64,000 nucleotides of DNA from Branchiostoma floridae (Eukaryota; Chordata; Leptocardii; Amphioxiformes; Branchiostomatidae). Position numbers and translations under genes: made by a program. Position 1 is the stretch's first letter. Every line of letters starts with the position of its first letter. The stretch spans positions 4,635,386-4,699,385 of the forward strand of contig NC_049980.1 of NCBI RefSeq assembly GCF_000003815.2, read 5' to 3'. The notes beneath the pieces were generated by a model. That model saw only the letters and a program-made list of their open reading frames with translations, searched no databases and was not told the DNA's origin. Below, piece after piece: positions 33,701-44,881 of the stretch.

Positions 33701-36700
33701 TTGCCGGCGTGTACGCACTCAAAGAAGGCAGAACAGAAGCTCGGCGTAACATCTTACCGTATTCCTTCAGTGCAACCAGAAGAGCGTTACCTTGTCCCGT
33801 TGTGCAAAGCACGTACTGTGGTGACGTTTGATCACGAATCGGTATCTATACAAAAGACAAAAGTTGCAGAAATTCTGCGCAAACTCCACTGCCTCGAGCT
33901 TGACACAAGCTGTCTTCATGCACCCTCATCCTTTGCAATAAGCTCGGCAGCTTTGGGATTGGCAAGACGGTTCGTCTCAAGCTTCACGGACCATGTGGGG
34001 ATCCTGAGAGTGTTGTACTTCATTCTAGTCGAGCAGGGAGGCACCGCTCCTTCGGACACTAAGGAAGCTACCGAACTGTTGCAGTATTTCGAAGAAGAAG
34101 CAGAGAAACTCAAAACTGATCCGGAGAATTTGCGCAAGTTGCGGTCCTTGCCCTTATACAAAACAATTCACAGCAAACTCATCAGTCTCACCGCCGCACG
34201 TCAGTGCCACGTGCTGCCGATGGGAATACCGACAGCCGACATGGATAAGTGGATAAAACGGTCAAACGCTGTCTTTTTGGAGAAAAACTATAAACTTGAA
34301 AAGCTACACGAGGCCTTGGGGTGTTCGGGGATCACAGATGCTATGGTGTACGAACAGTACATCTTCCCAAACATGGACCACATTAGTGATGAAGCAGTGG
34401 TGGTGCATCTCAAGTATCTAAGAGACTTGTGGCATAGGCTGTCGAAAGGAGCACGTCAGTCTCTCATAGAAAGTCTTAAACCTCTACCCATCATACCATC
34501 CAATGGAGGCAGACGTCCTGTTGGTGCTTTCTACGACGATACCCATCCCGTGTTCCGTCAAATGATTCCAGTAGATGACTTCCTGCCTGAATGTTTTCTC
34601 GGCGGAGAGGAAGACGAAATATCGGAATGGAAACAGTTCTTCATCAAACTTGGTCTCAACAACACGGTAACCAAGACTATGTTCCTGCAGTATGCAAGAA
34701 ACGTAGAACGGCTGGCCAAGGAGGGCAGAAGCCAAAAAGGCCTATTGACACAGAAGTCTGAGGTGTTGGTTGATCATTTCTTCACCATGAAGGAGTTGTC
34801 AGAAGCAAATTTCATCGAAGAAGTGTCACGTATCAGGTTCATCACTCCCGTAGAGGTGGGTACTGATCTGGTTAAACTGCACAGTCAACATGGAGCTTCA
34901 GGCGATGTCTTGCCATTTGTCTGCTTCAAGAACTCTGTGCCAGAGGACAGACAAGAGCTTTGCTGGACCAGCGCTAATATTCTACCAGACGCTGCAAATC
35001 CAACAGCGTCAAAGTCAATATACTATGTACCAGATTCAACGAAACTGTGTGAACGGCTGGGCATCCAAGTACAGCCATCGATGGATACCGTTATTAGCCA
35101 CGTCACGTGTCTTTGCCATCATTTAGTCCACCAAAAAGCCACGGAGACGGAAGAGGGAGCAAACTCTCCATCAGCCTGCCAAACTCTCTGGAGAGTGATG
35201 CTAAACGTCTATGCATTCCTTCTAGACAAAGTATCTGATGACGGTTCGTTGAAGGAGAAGTTGGGGAACGTGCCGTGCATAGTGGTTGAAGATGGCAGAA
35301 GACTTGTTCGGCCAGAGCAAATTGCGATAAATCTCGAGGCAATATATGAGATTCGACCGTACCTATATGGCATGCCAATGGAGCTTGGGCTTTACAACAA
35401 AGTCTTTGTCTCTCTAGGGGCTCCGGAGAAACCTACGCCAATGCAGTACACTAAAGTTCTCGAAGAGTTCTATGTTTTGTCTAAAGGCGAACAGTTGGAT
35501 CCAAATGAGAAGGTGGGAACATATAGGGCCGTTCGTGGATTGTTCCATAGTTTAAGACCTGAGTCGCTAATCCATCTTGGAGATGGTCGACCATCGCAAA
35601 CACAAGATATCGAGAATGCTTTGCAAGGGATACGGTGCCTGTACCTCCCTAGCCGGCAGAAAAGGCTGCAAAAGTCTACCGACATTGTATTCGACGATAC
35701 ACCACAGTTCGGAGGCAGAGTCAAGGAAGGCTTCAACTATCCCATCTTAGTTCCTCTGAAAGATTGCTACTTGTTTGATGATGAGCATGAACTGGTCAGA
35801 CGGCTTCCATCTCACCTGAGGCCCAAGAATCTTAGCTCCCTCGTACAAGAACAGCTCGGTGATGGAGATCAAACATCTTGTGTTATGGGCACTAATTGCG
35901 TACTAGAATCAAGATTGACCTCTTTGTTCTTGAGCACCCACTTTTCACAGGCAATAGTCCGTCTGTCCAAACATACCTACGGAGATCTTTGCGACGAAAA
36001 GAAAGTCACTGATACAGTTGAGAAGTTTGCGTCATCTGTTAAGGTCTGCTGCAAGCAGCAACTGACAACTCGCCTTGTGTACAAAGAATCACAAGAGCAA
36101 ATCAAAGACAGTGATGGCAAGACGTACTGTTTTATTGAAGACAATACAATGTACATGGCACACACAGACTCAACGTCTAAAGGGTACAATGCGTTCCAAT
36201 GGAAACTGACGAGGGTAGTTAATAATGCCCTCGGGCGACCTCTCACGGACCTTCTACCCCTTATGATTGTCCTGTGTGTTGACGACCCATCTGATATTTC
36301 AAGGGAACTAGACATGGCCGACATAAAACGTTACAGTTCTGACCAACATCAAGAACCGCCCCTTCCCGTCCTCGGCACTCCCATTCCAGAAATCTACCAC
36401 CACCTCCTGACGAGCAACCCAGCTCACTACTTCACTGCCGGTGACTATGTCGGCTTTGAGGTGTACGATCCAGACTTAGAGTCAGATTCTTCAGAGGAGG
36501 AAGAAGAATACACCATGACATTCCTGTACGCACAAGTCATCAAAGAAGCGCCGACAGATACCGAACTCAACTTCGGACTGGGCAGGAAGTATGTCATAGA
36601 CGTCGGGCACACGAAAACAGTGAGTGCGGCAGATCTCTACAAGTTTTGCCGCCCCAACGTACCGGGTGCGCTTGTTCCGTATGAAGGAGAGACAGACGAA

Positions 36701-37570
36701 GAAGGGGCTACGGCAGCCAAACCACCACAGAGTCTTGAAGAGGCAATGGAAGAGGTCAGCAACATCTTGGAAGAAGCATGGAAGCTGCCAGAAAAGGAGA
36801 GAAAGAAGGTTGTGCGGCGCCTCTACCTCCAATGGCACCCGGACAAGAACCCTGACAACGTGGAGATGGCCACTGAGGTTTGCAAACACATCCAAGCCGA
36901 AATCAGCAGGCTTGAGAAGGGTCTACCTAGGAAGTCTGCAGCAGGAGAGGCTGGGTCTGGTAGCGGCGACTTTGGCGGAAGCAGTTTCAGTAGTTCCTTC
37001 AGAAGGTGGAACTCCCATGCGAGACACCATCGCCGCCAGAGGAATCGATTCCGTGAACGCCACCGTGACGGCAACTTCAGGGGCTGGCGCACTAGCTCCG
37101 GCCAGTGGGTTCCCCCGAGGTCCGACGAGAGCGATCCAAGCCCGCGGGAGGCGGCCCGTTGGCGTCGCCAAGCAACAGCAGACCTACAAGCGGCCAGAGA
37201 TAACCTACGCGGCCCTGGCACCTCTCATGAGTGGACGTGCCTGATGTGCCATCAGGCAGTGGAGAAAGCTCTCAAAGCTGTACAAATGGGCAAGTTCGGA
37301 AAGTATGAGATGGGCCACGAGATAGGAGGCATGGCGAGGGTACTGGAGGCCAGTTGCGGGGGTGAACTTGCTGGAGTCGGCGATGCCGCGATGGAGCTGT
37401 CGTCCATCGGGTCCAGCCCAGGGTGTGATGACGTGTACCTGCGAGCCCGCTACCCCTACCTTCACCCGGCTCCAAGAGTGCCCCACGACATGTTCACCCG
37501 TGAACACGCCGAGCGCGCCGTACATCTGGCACAAACTATACTGGACATGACACGGAAAGTACTGAACTAA
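21786..37570 (+). CDS. SACS: Sacsin orthologue (giant co-chaperone; 6 coding exons, 4,479 aa)
   Basis: Coding exons: 21786-21798, 22072-22160, 22478-22736, 23799-24627, 24973-25652, 26001-37570. All are GT-AG with agreeing phases; sum 13,440 nt. The protein starts [19 protein letters not shown]. It has three sacsin repeat (SIRPT) units, each led by an Hsp90-like ATPase: ELIQNAEDA at residue 35, ELIQNADDA near 1378, ELLQNADDA near 2421, each followed by [24 protein letters not shown] glycine loops. A J domain with HPD lies near 4204-4260 (WHPDKNPDN near 4234), then a Gly/Ser/Arg-rich linker, and a HEPN domain at about 4341-4479. Length is close to human sacsin (4,579 aa). The human N-terminal ubiquitin-like domain is missing: an in-frame TGA lies 15 nt before this ATG. 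Sacsin is a cytosolic, partly mitochondria-associated Hsp70-linked chaperone affecting cytoskeleton and mitochondrial dynamics. Orthology is very secure; the exact N-terminus is less so. Confidence 0.95.
21950..21993. repeat. (CCAA)n microsatellite
   Basis: About 8-10 CCAA units in the intron before the exon starting at 22072. Confidence 0.95.
23520..23775 (+). repeat. Intronic TGGGAT(A/G)GAGC-CAT repeat cluster
   Basis: Units such as TGGGATGGAGCGCATTTGGGAT and GGGATAGAGCACATTTAGGAT, plus an inverted CCAATAGCGCTT/AAGCGCTATTGG pair, fill the end of the intron and stop 20-30 nt before the exon acceptor at 23798. Units alternate GCGC and ACAC/GCAC variants. No ORF of interest. Confidence 0.65.
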
Positions 37571-39020
37571 ACCTAGTTTCAGAAACAACCAGATGTTCTA
37601 CTTTAGAGACAGAGCACAGAAATATTGCATAGGTTTTGGTATTGTATCTCCTTGAGAGATGAGAACTTTCAATGGAAGCATATATCAGCGTCATGAAGAA
37701 TTATGCACAGCAAATGTTTAATCAAAAGGACAAATCATATACATGTAAAGTTGATGGAATGATGTAATCCAGCAAAAGTAGAACACTTCAAATCATATGT
37801 TGGCATCGGAAGTAAAGAGTTAAGTTTTGATGATTTTTTTTTCAGTTTTTTTATCAGATTCAAAGTACAGTTCGTTTGTATACAACCAAAAAATTAATAG
37901 TATTTTGATGTTGATTTTCTTTGTTACGAGTAGATGCAAATAATGATGGGCATGACGGATTGGCTAGGACAGAAAGCTTCTAATTTTACATGGTGCCAAA
38001 TAGATAATGTGTGCCTTATATGAGCATCATGAGCAAAATATAGACCAATTGTGATGATAGTATTCTATTAAACCCAGATATGTAAACTAACCTACTTTCT
38101 ATCGGCAAAAGTTGTCACAGAAATAACAAGATGTGATGTAATGGCAAGTATATCATAGGGACAAGGTGTATTTCGTTGACCAGTAAGACATGACATACTT
38201 AGCTTTGTTTTGTTTTGTATTCTTGAAAAATTTAAGTAGAACTTAACAAGATTATCGCTTGTCTTAGCTTAGTGGATTGGATAGTCAGTTTGTGGAAATA
38301 ATATACCTTGCGAAGGAGGAACATCTACGATTTGCACCTTTTAGCAGCTAGTTTCCAGATCTTTCACAAACTTTCATGGTTGTTCCTATTTCTGCGTATC
38401 TGTAAACCAAATTGGAACTAGATTTGTTTGATGTTTAGTTTCAAAAAGAACTTGAAACGTAATTGCTAAATGTAAGTATTCTGCTTTTTGTTCATAATCT
38501 TCTGAAACCTCCCATATGTAGCGAAATTTGTGCTGGAAAAGGCCCCAAAACATTGTTTTTTTTGTGTTTATTACTGACTTTAAAAAAAACATTGTCTCTA
38601 CTACTGACTGCTCATAATTTTCATATAGATTGTTAAGTCCGAAATTTAAACTGAAACTTTGGACTTGAGTTTAGCTACACAGTACTAGTGCTCATTGAGT
38701 AGGTTTAGTAAATTAATACTTCAATATATACACGAAACTCTTCTTATAATAACTATATTCCACTTTGTTACCAAACAACCAAGAACCTAGAACAAGGAGG
38801 TCTGATAATGAGCTAAAAACTAAAACAACGTCAATAACGAGATTTAACAAATTGCAAGTATAAAGAGCGTTTGGATATGATTCATAATCAGGCAAGACTA
38901 CCATGCCCTTCCGTCCTTCTTGGTTTATGGTTTGATGCTTATAATTATATACTCCTTTGTTTTGTTAACGTTTGTGGAGATTTGAACTAATCAAGAATAA
39001 ATTTGTGTTCAATTGTACTT
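37571..39020 (+). other. Sacsin 3' UTR
   Basis: AT-rich, without a convincing ORF, from the TAA stop to a canonical AATAAA at 38996-39001 followed by a T/GT-rich stretch. No second gene seen. Confidence 0.6.
38996..39001 (+). terminator. Polyadenylation signal of sacsin
   Basis: AATAAA followed within 30 nt by TTGTGTTC and TTGTACTTGTTGTTTC, a GU-rich downstream element. It is the first canonical signal with such context after the stop codon; cleavage would be near 39015-39025. Confidence 0.6.
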
Positions 39021-39164
39021 GTTGTTTCTTGTTTTACATAATTGTAACCTATTTTAAGCCGATATCATAAATCACGAATATCGAATAAGGATGTGAAATT
39101 ACATAAGCCTAAATAATATACATCAAAAACACAAAGAGACTACAAGCAAAAATATCTTTCAAGC

Positions 39165-39170
39165 TTTATT
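39165..39170 (-). terminator. Polyadenylation signal of the ammonium transporter gene
   Basis: TTTATT on the + strand (AATAAA on -). It lies about 855 bp below the stop codon of the minus-strand transporter and only about 165 bp beyond the sacsin signal, so the two genes end tail-to-tail. Confidence 0.5.
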
Positions 39171-39880
39171 TCTGATATTGCACACTGAGACAAGTAGTCT
39201 TTTCTATACCTATAAATAGACATATACATGTACGTAGTACATACGTATGCATGAGAGTAAGGGTGCATCGTACGATCACAAACTAGCTGAGGACATTCTT
39301 AGGATTACTTGTACATGTGATGTGCAAAATCCAACTGTCTTGTTACCAAAAAGACAGTCTTAGATCGTGAAGGTAGTTCATTCTGTCAGAGCTTGCTTGA
39401 CAATGGTACGACATTGAAATAGCACGATGACCTATGGCGAATGATATTGAGTCCCAACGCGAGAGCATTTTCAACTGACAAACGTGTCTAATAGACTAAT
39501 TTGCAACCACGACCTCTTCATACTTTTACATAATTTTATGTTTACATAACATATAATAAGTGATCTGTCTCCCCAATGCGGCCAGACATGGCATATTTTA
39601 CATAATTTCAGCAGCTGACTATGCTTTAATCTATCTCTAGCTACTAGATGGTAATATAGTAGCCTAAATAGGAAAAGGGGCTTACATATAGAAACTTTCC
39701 GAGGTTTACACAATAATAGCTTCTTTACTCAAACAGGAGCTTCTTAAATTTGTTTCAATTTTGTTTTTCCTATTTAATCGTTACAAGTATGTCAAATTTG
39801 TCTTCACCTCCTTGACATGTCTATCATAATTTCTATGCATACTTAGCGTATAAACCTTGCTCTTAAATAGACTAGTCAGA

Positions 39881-39960
39881 GTCACTGAAGAAAGGTTGTG
39901 GATACTACTACCCGAAACGTCTGACCGTTTAAAATTCAAATCCAGTCGTTTGCGTCTCTG
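39881..39960 (+). repeat. Hammerhead-like repeat, family A (core 39885-39921)
   Basis: GTCA, CTGAAGA, a stem with GGT/ACC and a long loop, GAAACGTC, then TGAC. GTCA/TGAC can form the outer stem. The next bases (CGTTTAAAATTCAAATCCAG) match the family also found at 8299 and in reverse at 55680. It lies in the 3' UTR region of the transporter gene, antisense to it. Confidence 0.55.
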
Positions 39961-40024
39961 CTACTTAGCGTATCTTATTACCCGTATGTCTAACCTTCAT
40001 AGACGTAAATTGCAATTATTGACG

Positions 40025-43000
40025 TCAATGCACGTCTACCGGAACCTTCAAGCGGTTTCCTTCACCGTCATCGAACGCTTCATTGCCATGCCCGTGACGT
40101 CCTACCGGTCGAGGTGACGTCACTTGTATCCCTGACAACTGCCTGGTCTCCGTGGTGACGTCATCTGCAGCCCAACGGGCCCTCCTGATCACCAGGGTCT
40201 TGCCGTCGTCTGAGATGTTGGCGGTGGAAGGCCTCCGTCCGTGCAGACCCACCGTCTTGCCGTACGCCGACCTCGCGACGACCTTGTTCCTCAAGGCCAA
40301 GGAGATGTCCATGATCTTCAAGACGTCCTTCTTCGACAGCACGGGACCTGACGGTACCTTGAAATGTCGATGTAGAACGGAATTTAGCTAAATTTGGATA
40401 CATTTTAATGGTACGGTCACATTTTCAAAGTTGGGCCTGACAGGGATTTTTGATAAATGTTTTATCAAGGAATGTATGCAAATTAAGCACCATTACTTCA
40501 CGTTCCAGAAATGTGACCGTGGCATAAGCCGATCTTCTTCAGAAAAGAAAAAAAAAACGCTATGCACGGAATGAAATGCCATGTACAGATTCAGCATTAT
40601 TTTTGATAGGCACAAAGAGCAGCGCACCCGATCAATTCTTCGATCTCTGAAGAGACATTTTTAGTTGCAATACGGCGGATGTCTTGACCTTTTGGGGACA
40701 AACATTCGGTCGTGTTACGCCGGTCCTGTTACGCTTAGGTCACCTTTCCAAACGGGGGCCCGGTTGGGAAACGAAACGAACAAATCAAAATGTATACCTA
40801 GAAATATACTCAAACTATACCTATGAATGTTATGTTGACATTTAGCGTATTTTGATGTCCCTTAAAAATTATTTTCCTTTCCGAAAGCTACACGGCCGGG
40901 CCCTGGTTTGGAAATGTGACCAAAGCCTTAATCTTTCGTGACATTTGCAAACCGGGGCCCGGCCGGGCAGCTTTCGGGAACGGAAAGTATTATATAAAAG
41001 ACACTAAACTACACAAAACGTGAGGACAATACTGACTAGTCTTTGGCATTATTTGTGTATATCTTTTTACGTATACATTGCTATTTTTCATTTCCTCAAA
41101 CAGCCCGACCGGGCCCCGGTTTGAAAATGTCACGTAAGCCTTTAATAGAAGTTCGCGCAAACAGCCCGACCGGGCCCCGGTTTTAAAATGTGACCCTTAC
41201 CTGAATGGTCTTCCCTTCCGGTGTGCGGATGACGCCTTCTTTCGTGTCGTACGTGCCGTTAATGCTGTGTTCACACACGTCAGCTCCGATAATCTCAGCC
41301 ACCGTGCTAATGCGCAGGCCGATCGTCAGGTCAATGACCTTGAAGGTGAGGAATGACGTCAGCACGGCCCATGCGATGATGACGACACAGGCTAGGGTCT
41401 GCACGCCAAGGATGTACCAACCGCCGCCGTAGATTAGACCTGAACATAGATAGAGAAGGTGGGCGTTATAAACTTCCTGGCTTGTTTGAACGATTACAAT
41501 TGTTACGTATACATATGATCACGTGTTAATAAGATCATGTGCCTGTAACTGTTTACGTTCTGTGTTAGGTTAATATTGTTCCTGTCCCTCCCCATTAGTA
41601 ACAACAATACGACATGGAAATCCACCCCAACATCCGTCCCGACCCCACCAACACTCCATCAATATCTCCATCCTCCTACGAAGGGACATCCAACAGAGAA
41701 ACCGCCTGTCTGGATGTACCCTGCTTTCTAAACCGTCACCCTTAGTTCCTGACCGCCCTGCTTATAACTATTAATGAGCTTACCCTTATATATGCGAGGC
41801 CCCTTTTTAAAACTGAAAGGCCTATTTTTTTATTGGCTGACAGCTGGTTTGGGGGCGTCCACTGGAACTAAGAATGACGGTTGAGAAAGCAGGGTACATC
41901 CAGACAGGCGTTTTCGCCGTTGGATGTCTCTGCACAGGTGGATGTCCTATCTCTTGATACCTGCGTAGTTCGTAAGTCCTGCCACCCGATCGGGTCGCAG
42001 GAAGAGGCCGACGGTGAGCATGCCCCACACGCCGCCCACCACGTGCACGGTCACCACCCCCACGGGGTCGTCTATCCGCAGCCTGCCGATGAGCTCCCCG
42101 CCCAGGATGGCCAGGTAGCCGCCCACGGTCCCGATCAACAGGCTCTCCCAGGGCCGCGCCAGGCTGCAGAGAGCTCAACACAAGCACAGAAGCGAAACCA
42201 TGTATAAGTGTATGCAAAATGTATTGGATTCTGCGAATAGTTTCATCAGGTTGGTAAGTCACTGAATAAAGAGACTCTTTTTACACAACCAACGCTTTCA
42301 CCGCTAATTGATAACCGTTATGGATGTTGCACATTCCTTTGCGTTTGGGACCGCATTGTAAATATTTTGCATAAATCTGTCTGTACATATGTAAAAACTT
42401 CACGTTCTGTGACCGCATCTGAACTGTGAGTAGCGACATCTGTCCTGCAGTACAATGTGAACCAGTCAGAACTGCCCTGAAGAAGGTGACAGACGGTCAC
42501 CGAAACGTCGGTGCGAATATATAAAGCGTTGGTTGTGTAAAAGGAGCTCTCTTTATTCTGTAGTTGATTCTGCTTGACACGTCTGACCGTTTCCAAGATC
42601 ATATCCAATGCTTGAGTAATTACTTTTTAGCATTTTTCATTAGCTGGATGTCTAATATTCATCGACGGAATCCATGTATAGGCTTGGGCTCAGGTCCCAA
42701 TCGCACCGGTGCCCGGCCGGGCTACGAAGCCACAAATTTCCGCTGGACTGTCGGATACCGGGGGACACCCCTCGGTGTATTCCAAGGATATTGGCACTGG
42801 CGACTATTTGTTACAAGTGTGACAGCGATTTCGCCCCCTCGTGATCTCTAGCGATCTTGCCCCCAGGTGCGAAATCGCTAGCGATCTCGCCACACCACTG
42901 CAAGTGCCCNNNNNNNNNNNNNNNNNNNNNNNNNNNNNNNNNNNNNNNNNNNNNNNNNNNNNNNNNNNNNNNNNNNNNNNNNNNNNNNNNNNNNNNNNNN

Positions 43001-44722
43001 NNNNNNNNNNNNNNNNNNNNNNNNNNNNNNNNNNNNNNNNNNNNNNNNNNNNNNNNNNNNNNNNNNNNNNNNNNNNNNNNNNNNNNNNNNNNNNNNNNNN
43101 NNNNNNNNNNNNNNNNNNNNNNNNNNNNNNNNNNNNNNNNNNNNNNNNNNNNNNNNNNNNNNNNNNNNNNNNNNNNNNNNNNNNNNNNNNNNNNNNNNNN
43201 NNNNNNNNNNNNNNNNNNNNNNNNNNNNNNNNNNNNNNNNNNNNNNNNNNNNNNNNNNNNNNNNNNNNNNNNNNNNNNNNNNNNNNNNNNNNNNNNNNNN
43301 NNNNNNNNNNNNNNNNNNNNNNNNNNNNNNNNNNNNNNNNNNNNNNNNNNNNNNNNNNNNNNNNNNNNNNNNNNNNNNNNNNNNNNNNNNNNNNNNNNNN
43401 NNNNNNNNNNNNNNNNNNNNNNNNNNNNNNNNNNNNNNNNNNNNNNNNNNNNNNNNNNNNNNNNNNNNNNNNNNNNNNNNNNNNNNNNNNNNNNNNNNNN
43501 NNNNNNNNNNNNNNNNNNNNNNNNNNNNNNNNNNNNNNNNNNNNNNNNNNNNNNNNNNNNNNNNNNNNNNNNNNNNNNNNNNNNNNNNNNNNNNNNNNNN
43601 NNNNNNNNNNNNNNNNNNNNNNNNNNNNNNNNNNNNNNNNNNNNNNNNNNNNNNNNNNNNNNNNNNNNNNNNNNNNNNNNNNNNNNNNNNNNNNNNNNNN
43701 NNNNNNNNNNNNNNNNNNNNNNNNNNNNNNNNNNNNNNNNNNNNNNNNNNNNNNNNNNNNNNNNNNNNNNNNNNNNNNNNNNNNNNNNNNNNNNNNNNNN
43801 NNNNNNNNNNNNNNNNNNNNNNNNNNNNNNNNNNNNNNNNNNNNNNNNNNNNNNNNNNNNNNNNNNNNNNNNNNNNNNNNNNNNNNNNNNNNNNNNNNNN
43901 NNNNNNGGGCCCCAGAATTATTTTTTTGAAAGTCCGACTCAAAATGAACCTTGTGCCTGGCGGTGCTCAAGTATATCCAGGGAGCCGCAGAGTATCCAAT
44001 ATACGTATATGGGGTTAAACCAGAAAGTAAAGAAAGAGTTTGCTGTGTTGTGCTTACCTGATATAGAGACCAGGGATCCTAGGACACCGTCCAGAGTGTA
44101 GCGGATCTCTATCTTACCGTTCCTCATCAGCCAACTGAGCAGAAAAACAATACGCGCAACTGTCTACAGCTAGGTTCTTGTTTGTTCAGTAGAAAAATCA
44201 ATTAGTCAATGCAAAACTGCACTAGCCAATCTTCCTGGAGTCCTCTTTAGCAATGGTATCAAATGTACAATACAAAATTACAACTCAGCAGGATAAAAAC
44301 AAATCTGTTATTCGTATTCCACAAAATTACACAGTATACATTTAAATTAGTGATGTTTCCATGTACATATACAGTGGCTATAAAATAACACAGCGAGGAA
44401 GTACTGGGAAAAAAACATCAAAGAAAGTTTTAGCACTAGACGAAAACAAATCCAAGTATTGAGGTGGGGTGTTGTAACGTTATTTGAGTGTAGGCAACTG
44501 AGTTAATAGAGTTGACAACGCATATGACAAACGCAAGTTCCGCTAAATTACTTTAGAAAGCCAGTAAGACCTTTGTCTTAGAGACCCCTACCCACCTACC
44601 AAATACCATCAGGATCCATTCAAGACTTGTCGAGTTACACACACATGCACTTACGCACACACGCACTTACACACAGACACACACACGCACTTACACACAC
44701 ACACATACACACACACACACAC

Positions 44723-44764
<42 letters not shown>

Positions 44765-44832
44765 ACTCACACACACGCACTTACACACACACACACGCGC
44801 GCACTTACACACACACACACACACACGCACTT

Positions 44833-44881
<49 letters not shown>

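Noticed and set aside
37430-37465. RYPYLH resembling the R-x4-6-H motif of HEPN ribonucleases
   Set aside because: It lies at the RYPD position conserved in sacsin HEPN domains, where human sacsin has no His; likely chance.
42804-44101. ORFs of 354-414 codons on both strands
   Set aside because: They run through the 997-N gap; the residues are unknown.
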